64,000 nt of DNA, taken from the NCBI GenBank assembly GCA_002281855.1, contig NCHQ01000014.1, positions 97,409-161,408 on the forward strand, in the 5' to 3' direction. The notes below the pieces were generated by a model, which worked only from the letters and a program-made list of their open reading frames with translations, made no database searches and had not been told where the DNA came from. Source of the stretch: Rhodospirillales bacterium 24-66-33 (GTDB lineage: Bacteria; Pseudomonadota; Alphaproteobacteria; Reyranellales; Reyranellaceae). This document shows, piece by piece, positions 35,543 to 45,136 of this stretch (positions are counted from its first letter, which is position 1; every line of letters starts with the position of its first letter). The position numbers and the translations under genes were made by a program.

Positions 35543-37768
35543 CTAGATCACGATTCTTATCCCTGTCACGCATTCTTCGCGTGATTTTATCGTCCCGATG
35601 TGAGTCATGTGGTCGCTGAGCGATGCTTCGGCGGGCAATGCCGCGAGCAAACCACCCGCGGTTTGCGGATCGAACAGCAGCGGAATCTTCGCATGACCGG
35701 ACATGCGATCGAGACCTTCGATGAGATGTCGTGCACGCAGATTCGCGGGCTGTAGCGAACTTGCGAAGCCTTGCGCGAACAATTCGATAGCGCCCGGAAG
35801 TACCGGCAGCGCATCGAGATGCAGCTCAACGCTGACGTCGCCGGTGGCGCGAATCATCTCGGCGAGATGACCGGCGAGGCCGAAGCCCGTCACGTCTGTG
35901 CAGGCACGCGCACCTGCTGCCACCAACGCACGTGCAGCATCGCCCGATGGCATGCGCATCGAAGCAAGTGCGCCCTCGATCCAGCGCGCCTTCGCCATGC
36001 CGCGCATCGCAGCCGCGAAGATCACGCCGGTGCCGAGGGGCTTCGTAAGCACCAGCCTGTCGCCCGGCTTCAGCCCGCCTTTGCGAAGCGCTTGCGACGC
36101 GACGACGAGGCCGTTCACCGAGAAGCCCAGCGCCGCCTCGGGCCCTTCGCCCGAATGGCCGCCGATCAGTGCGCAGCCCGCGCCGTCGAGGATGCGCCTC
36201 GCGCCGGACAGCATCTGAAAGAGGTCTTCCTCCATCAGCCGTTCGGCCGCCGCCGGCACGACCGCCAGGGCGAGCGCGCTGTGCGGCCTGGCACCCATCG
36301 CCCAGACGTCGCCCAGCGCATGCACGGCGGCGACCTCGCCGAAGGTGAAGGGATCGTCGATGAAGGTGCGGAAGAAATCGACCGATTGCACCAGCGCCTG
36401 GCCCGCCGGCACCTCGATCATCGCCGCGTCGTCGCGCGATTCGATGCCAATCGTGACGTTGGCGGCGGGCGAGGGACCGAGCCGCGCCAGCACGCGATCG
36501 AGCACGCCGGCGCCCACCTTGGCGCCGCAGCCGCCGCAGCGCATGCCGATATCGGCCAGCAGGCGCTTGCCGTCGGCATCGGCCAGTGCCGGATCGGGCG
36601 GTGCGGTGCGGGCGGTCATGTCCATCGGCTTCGCCGGCGGCTCGCGATACATGCGCATCCAATTGCGGTCGATATGGTCCTTCCAGCGCCAAACCCACGA
36701 GCCCTCGAAGGCCCACGAGCCGCGCGTCGCCACGGCGTTGCCGTCGCCGGTGCCGAGGATCGAGAGATGGCGGCGCTGCGGCGTGAAGGGCTCCAGCGTC
36801 TGCCCGACCAAGGCGCGGCGCAGGTTGGCCGCGAGCGGCGGCCCGTGACGCACCGCGAAGACGCCGGCCTTGGGACGCGGATGGGCGGTCACGCTGGCGC
36901 AGTCGCCGGCGGCGAACACCAGAGGGTCGCCGCTCGAGGCGAGGGTCGGCTCCACCGCGAAGAAGCCGCGCTCGTCGAGCGGCAGGCCGGTGCCGGCGAA
37001 CCAGGCGGCGGCGCTGGCCTGCGTCACCACGAACACGTCGTCGACCGGCAGCCGCTCGCCGGTGTCGAGCTCAATCGCGTCGGCATCGATGCGCGCCGTG
37101 GCGGCATTCTCGATCAACCGCACGCCCCGGCGCGCGAAGATGGCGCGCATGCGTCGCCGCGCTGCAACCGCCTGGCCGGACAGGATCTCGCCCTTGGTGG
37201 AAAGCATGACGGAGACCTCGGCATTGCGCGCGACCTGGCGCAGCCGATGGTCGATGGCCAGCGCCAGCTCGACGCCGCCGGCGCCGCCGCCAATCACGGC
37301 GATGCGCAGCGCGCCCTGCCAGTCCTTCACCCGTTCGAGGAAGCCCAGCCAGCGTTGGCCCAGTTCGGCGATAGGCTTCACCGGCGTCGCATGCTCGGCT
37401 GCGCCGGCGATCGCACCCATGCTGGGCGACGAGCCGACGTCGAGCGACACGAGATCGTAGGAGACCGGCGGACGATCCTTCAGCAGCACCTGCCGGTTGG
37501 CGCGATCGAGCCCGATTGCTTCGGCATGGATCAGGCGCGCGCCGGTCCAAGCGCAGAGCCGCGCAAGATCGATGTGGCACTCGTCGAAGGAATAGGTCCC
37601 GGCGACGAAGCCCGGGATCATGCCGGAATAGGGCGTCTCGATGTCCCGCCCGATCAGGGTGACCCGCACACCGGGCATCGGCTTCATGCCGAAGCTCTTC
37701 ACGACATGGACATGCGAATGGCCGCCGCCCACGAGCACGAGATCCTTGAGGAGGGGCGCGGGTTGCAT
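35543..37768 (-). CDS. selD: NDH-SelD fusion: selenide water dikinase with N-terminal pyridine nucleotide-disulfide oxidoreductase
   Basis: 741 residues, ribosome site AAAGGAAAG. Residues about 8-370 are an NDH-2-like flavoprotein (LVGGGHSHVHVVKSFG, VIGGGAGGVELALAI, VFAAGDCASV). From about residue 395 the SelD domain follows with Cys411-Gly-Gly-Cys414-Gly-Ala-Lys417; Cys414 aligns with the catalytic Cys/Sec of SelD. Further: GGHSGEGPEAALGFSVNG, TKPLGTGVIFAA, ARACTDVTGFGLAGH. SelD makes selenophosphate for selenocysteine and 2-selenouridine tRNA. The NDH part likely handles selenium redox chemistry. No selA, selB or selU is in view. Confidence 0.93.
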   Translation of the reverse strand: MQPAPLLKDLVLVGGGHSHVHVVKSFGMKPMPGVRVTLIGRDIETPYSGMIPGFVAGTYSFDECHIDLARLCAWTGARLIHAEAIGLDRANRQVLLKDRPPVSYDLVSLDVGSSPSMGAIAGAAEHATPVKPIAELGQRWLGFLERVKDWQGALRIAVIGGGAGGVELALAIDHRLRQVARNAEVSVMLSTKGEILSGQAVAARRRMRAIFARRGVRLIENAATARIDADAIELDTGERLPVDDVFVVTQASAAAWFAGTGLPLDERGFFAVEPTLASSGDPLVFAAGDCASVTAHPRPKAGVFAVRHGPPLAANLRRALVGQTLEPFTPQRRHLSILGTGDGNAVATRGSWAFEGSWVWRWKDHIDRNWMRMYREPPAKPMDMTARTAPPDPALADADGKRLLADIGMRCGGCGAKVGAGVLDRVLARLGPSPAANVTIGIESRDDAAMIEVPAGQALVQSVDFFRTFIDDPFTFGEVAAVHALGDVWAMGARPHSALALAVVPAAAERLMEEDLFQMLSGARRILDGAGCALIGGHSGEGPEAALGFSVNGLVVASQALRKGGLKPGDRLVLTKPLGTGVIFAAAMRGMAKARWIEGALASMRMPSGDAARALVAAGARACTDVTGFGLAGHLAEMIRATGDVSVELHLDALPVLPGAIELFAQGFASSLQPANLRARHLIEGLDRMSGHAKIPLLFDPQTAGGLLAALPAEASLSDHMTHIGTIKSREECVTGIRIVI

Positions 37769-37910
37769 CGTCTTTCCTTTAACGCATTGGCCGGAGGCAC
37801 GATCCCGCCGTCGCTCGCGCACTGCAATCTATTAGTGGTGTTGAAAGAAAGTGTAATGTATATCAATTGATTAGGGGTGCTTGTTCCCCTGGTTTCGGAG
37901 CCACCCCTGC

Positions 37911-39443
37911 ATGGCCGTCACTTCCGGCCTCACCGTTTCCCCTGATTTTCCCGAGGATGGTTACGCGCGAGTCGCGCAGCCGCGTTCGGCATGGTCGCTG
38001 TCCTGGCCGCTGGTGTTGGGGCTGCTCCTCTTCATCTGTCTCGCCAATGGCAGCGGACTGCCCTTGCTGGCCGATCCCGACACCCACTGGCACATCGCCG
38101 TCGGCAACTGGATGCTGGCCAAGGGCGCGGTGCCAACGGCCGATCCCTTCTCCTTCTCCTTCGCGGGCCAGCCGTGGATCGCCAAGGAGTGGCTCTCGCA
38201 GCTCCTGATGTCGGTCGCGTTCAAGCTCGGCGGCTGGGGCGGCGTCACCGTGCTCGCAGCAGGCGCGCTCGCCGTCTCGTTCGCGATGATGCTGCGGCTC
38301 CTGCTGCGCGATCTGCGACCCTTGCCGGCCGCGGTGTTCGTGCTGGCCGCCATCGCGATGACCCTGCCGCACTTCCTCGCGCGGCCAGCCGTACTCGCCT
38401 TTCCGTTCATGCTGGTCTGGATGGCGGGCCTCGTGCGCGCCGTTGAGGAGCGCCGGGCGCCCGCTCCGCTGCTGCTGCTCGTCATGCTGCTGTGGGCCAA
38501 CCTGCACGGCAGCTTCATCATGGGCCTGCTGCTGGGCGTCGCCTTCGCAGTCGAGGCGGTGGTCGGCGCGCGCGATGCCGCTGAGCGCAAGGCATTGCTC
38601 TCCGGCTGGGCGAAGTTTGGCGTGGCCTCGTTCGTCGCGGCCTGCATCACGCCCTACGGGCCCGAATCGATCTGGGTGACGCTGCGCATCTTCGCCCTCG
38701 ACGACACGCTGGCCTTCATCGCGGAATGGAAGTCGCCCGACTTCCAGAAGGCGCCGCTGCAGGAGCTGGTGCTTCTGATCGCCCTCTACGCTGCCCTGTC
38801 GCGCGGCCTGAAGCTGCCGCTGCTGCGGCTCTTGATCGTGCTGGGCCTCCTGCACCTCTATCTGCGCTACGCCTTCAATGCCGAGCTGCTGGCCATGCTC
38901 GCGCCGCTGGCGCTGGCGCCGCTGCTGGCGCGTCAGTGGCCGGCGCTGCGGCCCGATTCCGCCGTGGGTCGCGACGGTTCGCTCCCCGGCCAGGCCGCCG
39001 CGCTGGCGCTGCCGGCCGGGCGCGCCGCTGCCGTCGTGGGTGTCGGCTGCTGCGCGCTGATCGCACTCGGCCTCGTGCGCTATGGCGGCATCGTGCCACC
39101 ACTCTCGACCATGCCCTCGACCGCGATGGCCTATGTGAAGCAGGCGGGCCTCGGCGGGCGCGTGCTCAACCACTATGTCTTCGGCGGTTATCTCATCCAT
39201 GCCGGCGTGCCGACCTTCATCGACGGCCGCGGCGAGCTCTACGGACGCGATTTCATCCGGCGCTATGCCGACACGATCGGCCTGCGCGGCGGCGAGCCGC
39301 TGGAGCAGCTGCTCGAGCGCAACCGCATCGACTGGACCTTCATGCCGCCCGACCAGCCGGCCAACCGCCTGCTGGCCCGCCTGCCGGGCTGGCGTCAGGC
39401 CTATGCCGACGAGGCGGCCGTGATCTTCGTGCGCGAGCGTTGA
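37911..39443 (+). CDS. Polytopic membrane protein, GT-C-like
   Basis: 510 residues from ATG 37911; TTG 37881 is an alternative start. About 11-12 membrane spans. The first extracytoplasmic loop has LADPDTHWHIAVGNWML then PTADPFSFSFAGQPW and KEWLSQLL, a pattern seen in GT-C-like or oligosaccharide-handling membrane proteins. The C-terminal soluble region (FGGYLIHAGVPTFIDGRGELYG) is also family-typical. No specific substrate can be named. Confidence 0.7.
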   Translation: MAVTSGLTVSPDFPEDGYARVAQPRSAWSLSWPLVLGLLLFICLANGSGLPLLADPDTHWHIAVGNWMLAKGAVPTADPFSFSFAGQPWIAKEWLSQLLMSVAFKLGGWGGVTVLAAGALAVSFAMMLRLLLRDLRPLPAAVFVLAAIAMTLPHFLARPAVLAFPFMLVWMAGLVRAVEERRAPAPLLLLVMLLWANLHGSFIMGLLLGVAFAVEAVVGARDAAERKALLSGWAKFGVASFVAACITPYGPESIWVTLRIFALDDTLAFIAEWKSPDFQKAPLQELVLLIALYAALSRGLKLPLLRLLIVLGLLHLYLRYAFNAELLAMLAPLALAPLLARQWPALRPDSAVGRDGSLPGQAAALALPAGRAAAVVGVGCCALIALGLVRYGGIVPPLSTMPSTAMAYVKQAGLGGRVLNHYVFGGYLIHAGVPTFIDGRGELYGRDFIRRYADTIGLRGGEPLEQLLERNRIDWTFMPPDQPANRLLARLPGWRQAYADEAAVIFVRER

Positions 39444-39448
39444 CCGCG

Positions 39449-39826
39449 TCAGCGCCAGTCGATCGGATTGGCGTCGAGATAGACCAGAAAGCCGTAGACG
39501 AAGACCGCCGGCAAGGCCCCGACCGCCAGCAGAGCCATGCCTGTCCTGATCCTGCCACGCCGCGCCAATACGAGACCTCCGCCTGTAAGGGCGGCGAGGA
39601 GCGCCATAAGGCTCGCGCAGGCCGACAGTTCGACGACCATGACCACGCCGTCATGGGTGAGAATCTCGACCACGAACCATCCCAGCCCCAGCGTACCCGC
39701 GACGTTGATCGCGGCCATCGCGGACGTGACGATCTTCGTGGGGGCTGAGCCTCCTCCTGCACCGAACTTCAGCAGCAGGGCAAACGCGACCAAGGCGATG
39801 ACGAGGAGGATGAGGAGCGGGGACAT
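39449..39826 (-). CDS. Small membrane protein
   Basis: 125 residues with about four hydrophobic spans (MSPLLILLVIALVAFALLL; INVAGTLGLGWFVVEIL; ELSACASLMALLAALTG; MALLAVGALPAVFVYGFLVY). No recognised family. Convergent with the preceding gene (5 bases between stops). Confidence 0.6.
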   Translation of the reverse strand: MSPLLILLVIALVAFALLLKFGAGGGSAPTKIVTSAMAAINVAGTLGLGWFVVEILTHDGVVMVVELSACASLMALLAALTGGGLVLARRGRIRTGMALLAVGALPAVFVYGFLVYLDANPIDWR

Positions 39827-39835
39827 TGTCCCACT

Positions 39836-40561
39836 CTATTCCTTCAACACGATCCACGTGCAATGCGCGAGCGCGCACAGGCGGCCGGACTCGGTATAGA
39901 GCGCCGTGCCGGAATAGAGCTTGCGGCCCTCGGCGCCGATGCGCCAGCCGAGGACGGCGCAGCGTTCGCCGACCGTGGGACGGTCGAGCACCTTCGCGGT
40001 CATGCGGCCGGTGAGGGCGGGGCGGATGTCCTCGGGATCCTGGGCGGCCCAGGCGCCGGGACAGTCGAGCGTGCCCCACAGGAACTCCGGTCGGATGCGG
40101 CCGTCGCTGTCGGCATGGTTGGCGTGCGGCACGTAGCAGGAGAGGGAAGTGCCGTTGCCTGAGTGGCTGCCGAACACGCGGAGCCCGTCGCCGACGCCGC
40201 GGCTGCGACCGCAGACGAGGCACCATTGGAAGTCGCTGCCCTCGCCGCAGCCGCCGTCCGCGTCCTGCCGCATGACCTCGTTCCAGTCCGACGGCGGTTT
40301 CGGCGGATCGAGATGGTCGACCTTTCCGGCGCGCGCCTCGCAGACCAGCGTGTCGCCCTCGCGCATCAGCAGGGCCGCGTCCTCGCGCACGACGTTCATC
40401 GAGGTCTCGATGGGGATGGGCGCGCGCAGGGTGATCTCGACGGCGGCATCGCCGCCGAACGCGCTGGTGTAGCGCTCCGCCAGCAGGCCCGCGACATAGC
40501 CGCCATTGCCCGAGAGGCGCGGTCCGTTGAAGCCGGCTCTGATGATGAGAGTGTCGTCCAC
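39836..40561 (-). CDS. Thioesterase-like (hotdog) protein
   Basis: 241 residues from GTG 40561, chosen for GAGGG 7 bases upstream; ATG at 40609 is an alternative. N-terminal GNGGYVAGLLAERY and the duplicated hotdog-like halves, with APIPIETSMNVV, suit acyl-CoA thioesterase-like proteins. A Cys-rich middle (CLVCGRSRG, about residue 115) is unusual and may bind metal. Overall family assignment is moderate. Confidence 0.6.
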   Translation of the reverse strand: MDDTLIIRAGFNGPRLSGNGGYVAGLLAERYTSAFGGDAAVEITLRAPIPIETSMNVVREDAALLMREGDTLVCEARAGKVDHLDPPKPPSDWNEVMRQDADGGCGEGSDFQWCLVCGRSRGVGDGLRVFGSHSGNGTSLSCYVPHANHADSDGRIRPEFLWGTLDCPGAWAAQDPEDIRPALTGRMTAKVLDRPTVGERCAVLGWRIGAEGRKLYSGTALYTESGRLCALAHCTWIVLKE

Positions 40562-40680
40562 CGTGGCCCTCGCAGCGTGAAAACCGGGCGCCGAAGCTGC
40601 CGCGCGCATGCGGAGAATGCAAGCCTGCCGGGCCGCCAACCGGCTTGCATCGTCGCTCGTGCTCGTCGAGGGTGGAAGCG

Positions 40681-41892
40681 ATGGGATCGGCTTTGCCGTG
40701 GGCGCTCGTGGCGCTGTGTTTTGCGCTCGGCGTGGCCAGTCGCTCGATCAGCGACACCTTCCTCGTCTTCGTGCCGGCGCTGCAGCACGCCTTCGATGCC
40801 AATCGCGGCTCGGTCACGCTGATTTACAGTTTCGCGCTGCTGGTCGGCGGCACCGCCGCGCCGATCACCGGGTGGATCCTGGACCGTTTCGGCCTGCGCA
40901 CCCTCACCGTGGTCGGCGTGATCGCGGCGGCGGCCAGCACAGCCGTCGCCTCGCAGGCGACCCACCTCTGGCACCTCTATCTGTCGCTGGGGCTGATGAT
41001 GGGGTTCGGCGCGGCGTCGCTCTCTGGAATCCTGTCCTCGTCGCTGATCGCCCGATGGTTCCCGGCCAATCGCCTCGGCGTGCCGCTCGCCGTTTCCTGG
41101 TCGGCCTCCGGCGTCGGTGCGATGGCGACGTTTCCGGCGGCGCAGTATCTCATCGAGACCGACGGCTGGCGGCACGCCTATCTCGTCTTCTCCGGCGTGA
41201 GCGCGGCCTTCATCCCGCTGCTGCTGGTGCTGCCGTGGAAGACGATCGAGCGCGGCGCGCCGGGCCTCGCCAAGCTGCGCGAGACGGCCGCGCCCGGCCT
41301 TACGGTGCGCCAAGCGTTGCGCGACTGGCCGTTCTGGGCGCTCACCTCGTCGTTCGCCCTGACCTCGATCGGCATCTTCGCGCTGATGCCGCAGACCATG
41401 GTCTATCTGCTCGAGCGCGGCATGGACGGCTCGTACGCCGCGCGTGCGATGGCGGTGGCGGGCTTCCTGACGCCGCTCGGCATGATCGGCTTCTCGTGGC
41501 TGGCCGACCGGGGCGGCCGCCGGCTGGCGGCGATCCTGGCCTATGCCTGCTCGATCGCCGGGGTCGGGGCGCTGGCGATGGTGCGCGGGCCAGGCGACGA
41601 TTTCTGGCTGTGGACCTTCGTGCTGCTGTTCGGCGGCAGCATGGGCTCGCGCGGGCCGATGATCTCGACCCTGGCGACCCTGCGCTATCGCGGTGCGCAT
41701 TTCGGCCGCATCTACGGGCTGATCGCCATCGGCATGGGGCTGGGCGGCTTTCTGGGTGCCTGGATCGGCGGCGTGCTCCATGACCTGACGGGCGGTTATG
41801 CCGCCGTCATGGTGCTCTCGGTCGTGGCGCTGGCGACCGCCGCCGCCACCCTCGGGTCAGAGGCCGGGGCCCGGGAGCGTCTCAGCCGCTAG
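40681..41892 (+). CDS. Major facilitator superfamily transporter
   Basis: 403 residues from ATG 40681 with GAGGG upstream. Twelve hydrophobic segments; loop 2-3 has GWILDRFGLRTLTVVG and the matching second-half loop has WLADRGGRRLAAIL. Resembles the oxalate/formate- and monocarboxylate-type MFS group. Divergent from the thioesterase-like gene by 119 bases. Substrate unknown. Confidence 0.88.
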   Translation: MGSALPWALVALCFALGVASRSISDTFLVFVPALQHAFDANRGSVTLIYSFALLVGGTAAPITGWILDRFGLRTLTVVGVIAAAASTAVASQATHLWHLYLSLGLMMGFGAASLSGILSSSLIARWFPANRLGVPLAVSWSASGVGAMATFPAAQYLIETDGWRHAYLVFSGVSAAFIPLLLVLPWKTIERGAPGLAKLRETAAPGLTVRQALRDWPFWALTSSFALTSIGIFALMPQTMVYLLERGMDGSYAARAMAVAGFLTPLGMIGFSWLADRGGRRLAAILAYACSIAGVGALAMVRGPGDDFWLWTFVLLFGGSMGSRGPMISTLATLRYRGAHFGRIYGLIAIGMGLGGFLGAWIGGVLHDLTGGYAAVMVLSVVALATAAATLGSEAGARERLSR

Positions 41893-42028
41893 GACTCGGA
41901 CTCCAATGACATGTCGGTGACAGTCGCTCCCGGATATTGTGTTTCGCCGGAAGTCCGGCCACTATGCCCAGCATGTTGGACCGGATCGACTTTCCGAGTA
42001 GTCCCACTCTGCGGCGGCGGGCCTAGCC

Positions 42029-42592
42029 GTGACGCCCGGCCTTGAGTCCTGCCACGCGCTGGTGCTCAACGCCGATTTTCGGCCCCTGTCGTATTTTCCG
42101 TTGTCCGTCTGGTCGTGGCAGGATGCCGTTAAGGCGGTCTTCCTCGACCGGGTCAGCGTCGTCTCCGAGTACGACCGCAAGATTCACAGCCCGACCTTCG
42201 AGATGCGGCTGCCCAGCGTCATCGCGCTGAAGGAATACGTGCCGGCGGCACGCCGGCCGGCCTTCACGCGCTTCAACGTCTTCCTGCGCGACCGCTTTAC
42301 CTGCCAGTATTGCAACGGTGACTTCGCGACCAACGAACTCACCTTCGACCACGTGATCCCGAAGTCGCGCGGTGGTCGTACCAGCTGGCAGAACGTCGTC
42401 ACCGCCTGCAGCCCGTGCAATCTTCTCAAGGGCAACAAGCTTGTCAGGGAGAGCGGCCTGGTTCTGCGCTGTGCGCCCGTAGAACCCTCGACCCAGTTGC
42501 TGCAGGAGCATGGCCGAGCGTTCCCACCGGGCTACCTGCATGAGAGCTGGCGCGATTTCCTGTACTGGGATTCCGAGCTCGACCAGAACTGA
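42029..42592 (+). CDS. HNH endonuclease family protein
   Basis: 187 residues from GTG. Starts with the conserved LVLNADFRPLSYFPLSVWSW, followed by an HNH nuclease core with two zinc CxxC pairs (CQYC, CSPC) around FDHVIPKSRGG. This is a widespread, single-copy bacterial HNH protein, not linked to mobile elements. Function in vivo unknown; a DNA-processing or repair role is plausible. Confidence 0.88.
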   Translation: MTPGLESCHALVLNADFRPLSYFPLSVWSWQDAVKAVFLDRVSVVSEYDRKIHSPTFEMRLPSVIALKEYVPAARRPAFTRFNVFLRDRFTCQYCNGDFATNELTFDHVIPKSRGGRTSWQNVVTACSPCNLLKGNKLVRESGLVLRCAPVEPSTQLLQEHGRAFPPGYLHESWRDFLYWDSELDQN

Positions 42593-42719
42593 ACCCGGTC
42601 CGACCTACAGTCGAGTTGGTGACGACTCTCGTGTGAGGCATTGCTCACCCCGCCGCATTTTGCTCGCCGTCACACTTCATGCTGGATCCAGGCACCCGGC
42701 ACGGGCCGCTCCATCGAAG

Positions 42720-42744
42720 GCAACCACGGCTGCGCAAGCACGTT
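42720..42744 (+). promoter_or_regulatory. EcfG-type stress promoter candidate upstream of DUF4142 gene
   Basis: GCAAC (42720-42724), 16 bases, CGTT (42741-42744), 42 bases before the ATG at 42787. One mismatch from GGAAC-N16-CGTT, the general stress response sigma factor consensus of Alphaproteobacteria. Function of the downstream gene fits. Confidence 0.4.
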
Positions 42745-42786
42745 CCCGGCGACCGATTACCTCCTCGCTGGACATGGAGAAGCGCA

Positions 42787-43368
42787 ATGAGAATCGAGCT
42801 TGGCATCGCCGCAGCCGGCCTCCTTCTGATGATGGCCTCGCTGCCTGCCCAGTCACAGACGACGGGGGGGCAGGGTACCAACCAGTCAAACCCGATGCAG
42901 CAGGCGCCCGCGGGAACCCCGGCCGGTGTCAATGCCGCGTCCCTTTCCGACCAGGATTTTGTCGCCGCTGCAGCGGTCGCCAACCGCTTCGAGATCCAGG
43001 CAGCCGAACTGGCGCTCGCCCAGGCAGGCGACGCCAAACTCAAGGAGTTCGCGCGCATGATGCTGACGGACCACAAGGCGGCTCTTCAGGAGCTCGAGGC
43101 TGCCGCGAAGGAGGCTGCTGTCGCGATGCCGACCGAGCCCGCGCTCGACCAGAGCCACGCGACCAAGATCGCCGCGCTCGAAAGCCGGAAGGATCCCGCG
43201 GATTTCGATCGGGCCTATCGTGTCGACCAGATGCAGGCTCATCAGCAGGCGGTGACGCTGCTGGAAACGTATCAGCGCACCGGTGCCAAGAACTCGCTTC
43301 GGGTGTGGGCTACCAAGACGCTGCCCGTCGTGAAGAAGCATCTCGAAATGCTCAACTCAATGAAGTGA
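42787..43368 (+). CDS. DUF4142 family exported protein
   Basis: 193 residues. Signal peptide (cleavage near AQSQ, residue 23). The mature part is helical: SDQDFVAAAAVANRFEIQAA, ELALAQAGDAKLKEFARMML, and a C-terminal AVTLLETYQRTGAK, all typical of DUF4142, a ferritin-like four-helix fold of stress-associated periplasmic proteins. An EcfG-type promoter candidate precedes it. Confidence 0.88.
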   Translation: MRIELGIAAAGLLLMMASLPAQSQTTGGQGTNQSNPMQQAPAGTPAGVNAASLSDQDFVAAAAVANRFEIQAAELALAQAGDAKLKEFARMMLTDHKAALQELEAAAKEAAVAMPTEPALDQSHATKIAALESRKDPADFDRAYRVDQMQAHQQAVTLLETYQRTGAKNSLRVWATKTLPVVKKHLEMLNSMK

Positions 43369-43373
43369 CTCCG

Positions 43374-44660
43374 ATGCGGGTTCTCGTCGTCGGCGCCAGC
43401 GGGTTCATCGGCGCGGCGATCGCGAGCCGACTACGCGCGCAGGGGGACGAGGTGGTCGGCGTTTCGCGACGGGGCCCGACAGGAGCGCCTTCGGCGGATC
43501 ACGTCGTGCTCGACGTTTCGAGGCGGCGCACCCCTGATGACTGGCGTCCCCACCTGCGGGGAATCGATGCGGTCGTCTATTGCGCCGGGACGTTGCAGGA
43601 AGCCCCCGGCGAATCGCTCGACGGCGTCCATCACACGGCCGCCGCCGCCCTCTTCGCGGCCTGCGCGGCAGCCGCCGTGCGACGCGTGATCCTGTTCTCG
43701 GCCATCGGCGCCGATCGCGAGACTCCAACTGCGTTCTCGCGCACCAAGAGGGCCGGCGAACGCGCCCTGATGGCGCTGGAACTCGACTGGGTCATCCTGC
43801 GCCCGTCGGTGGTCATCGGGCGAGGCGCCTCTGGCGGAAGTGCGCTTCTGCGCGGTCTCGCCGCCTTGCCGGTCTTGCCGCTGCCGGCAAATGCCGGCGC
43901 CTTGCAGGTGGTGCAGCTCGATGATGTGGTGGAGACCGTCCTCCATTTCCTGAAGCCCGGCGTTCCGGCCCGGCTCGCGCTGGACCTCCCGGGCCCGCAT
44001 CCCTTGCCGCTCGACGCTGTCGTTGGCGTTTTCCGGCGCTGGCTCGGCTGGCGTCCGGCTCCGACGGTGGCCTTGCCGGCGTGGCTGGGATCGATCGCGT
44101 TCAGGCTGGGCGACGTGGCAGGGTGGTTCGGCTGGCGCTCGGCGATACGCAGCACCGCCGGACGCGAACTCCTCCGCGGCGCGACGGGCGATCCGGCGCC
44201 GTGGACGGCAGCGACCGGCATCGCACCCCGGACGCTCGACGCCGCCTTGCTGGCGGAGCCTGTGACCGTGCAGGATCGATGGTTCGCCAGCCTTTATCTC
44301 CTACGGCCGTGGGTGTTCGGTGTGCTGGCGCTGTTCTGGTTCTCGACCGGCATCGTGTCCGTCGGACCAGGCTGGCAGAACGGAATCGGCCTGATGAACG
44401 AAGGCGGCGTCTTCGGCTGGAAGGCCGCCGCCGTCGTCGTAGCGGGCGCCCTCGCGGATATCGGCATCGGGATTGCGATCGCGTGGCGCCGCACAGCACG
44501 TGCAGGACTCCTCCTCGCCATCCTGCTCACCGCGATCTACCTGTTGATCGGAACCCTCCTGGTGCCAAGACTCTGGAACGACCCGCTCGGCGCGATGCTG
44601 AAGATTCCCCCGATCCTGCTCCTTCATCTCGCCGCCCTCGGCATCCTGGACGACCGCTGA
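43374..44660 (+). CDS. SDR-family NAD(P)-binding protein with DoxX-like C-terminus
   Basis: 428 residues. N-terminal Rossmann fold (MRVLVVGASGFIGAAIASRLR, then FSAIGADRETPTAFSRTKR) of the NDUFA9/atypical SDR type. After about residue 300 four hydrophobic segments resemble a DoxX-like membrane domain (WVFGVLALFWFSTGIVSVG). It begins 5 bases after the DUF4142 stop and its stop overlaps the next ATG, so the two genes are coupled. Enzyme function unknown. Confidence 0.83.
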   Translation: MRVLVVGASGFIGAAIASRLRAQGDEVVGVSRRGPTGAPSADHVVLDVSRRRTPDDWRPHLRGIDAVVYCAGTLQEAPGESLDGVHHTAAAALFAACAAAAVRRVILFSAIGADRETPTAFSRTKRAGERALMALELDWVILRPSVVIGRGASGGSALLRGLAALPVLPLPANAGALQVVQLDDVVETVLHFLKPGVPARLALDLPGPHPLPLDAVVGVFRRWLGWRPAPTVALPAWLGSIAFRLGDVAGWFGWRSAIRSTAGRELLRGATGDPAPWTAATGIAPRTLDAALLAEPVTVQDRWFASLYLLRPWVFGVLALFWFSTGIVSVGPGWQNGIGLMNEGGVFGWKAAAVVVAGALADIGIGIAIAWRRTARAGLLLAILLTAIYLLIGTLLVPRLWNDPLGAMLKIPPILLLHLAALGILDDR

Positions 44661-45136
44661 TGCTCTATTTCGGGCTGAAGTTCCTGCATGTGATCGGCGC
44701 CTCCGTGCTGCTGGGCACTGGCGCCGGCATCGCGTTCTTCATGCTGCTGGCCCATCGGGACGGGAACCCGAAGCTGATTTTCGGGGTCGCCCGCATCGTG
44801 GTCATCGCCGACTTCGTCTTCACCGCCACCGCTGTCGTCGCTCAGCCGGTGACCGGCGTGCTCCTGGCGCTGCACGCGGGCTACCCGCTCTCCGAGGGAT
44901 GGATTTTCCTGTCCATCCTGCTCTATCTCGTCACGGGCGCCTTCTGGCTGCCGGTCGTCTGGATGCAGATGCGCATGCGGAATCTTGCCGGCGATGCCGT
45001 TCGGGAGAACTCGGCCCTGCCGGCCGAGTATCATCGACTGTTCCGGCTCTGGTTCGCTTTCGGATTTCCGGCCTTCGCGGCAGTCGTCGCGATCTTCTGG
45101 CTGATGATCGCCAAACCGTCCTTCACATTGATCTAG
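44660..45136 (+). CDS. DUF2269 family membrane protein
   Basis: 158 residues with four membrane spans (MLYFGLKFLHVIGASVLLGT ...). The ATG overlaps the SDR/DoxX stop (ATGA), so both are made together. Its 3' end overlaps the convergent gene by 14 bases. Role unknown. Confidence 0.85.
   Translation: MLYFGLKFLHVIGASVLLGTGAGIAFFMLLAHRDGNPKLIFGVARIVVIADFVFTATAVVAQPVTGVLLALHAGYPLSEGWIFLSILLYLVTGAFWLPVVWMQMRMRNLAGDAVRENSALPAEYHRLFRLWFAFGFPAFAAVVAIFWLMIAKPSFTLI

Noticed and set aside
35771..37870. 699-codon plus-strand ORF opposite selD
   Set aside because: Antisense frame; no recognisable domain and the selD motifs are intact.
42510..43373. 716-residue fusion of an upstream segment to the SDR protein
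   Set aside because: The upstream part is an out-of-frame reading of the DUF4142 gene; the SDR begins at 43374 with a Rossmann motif.
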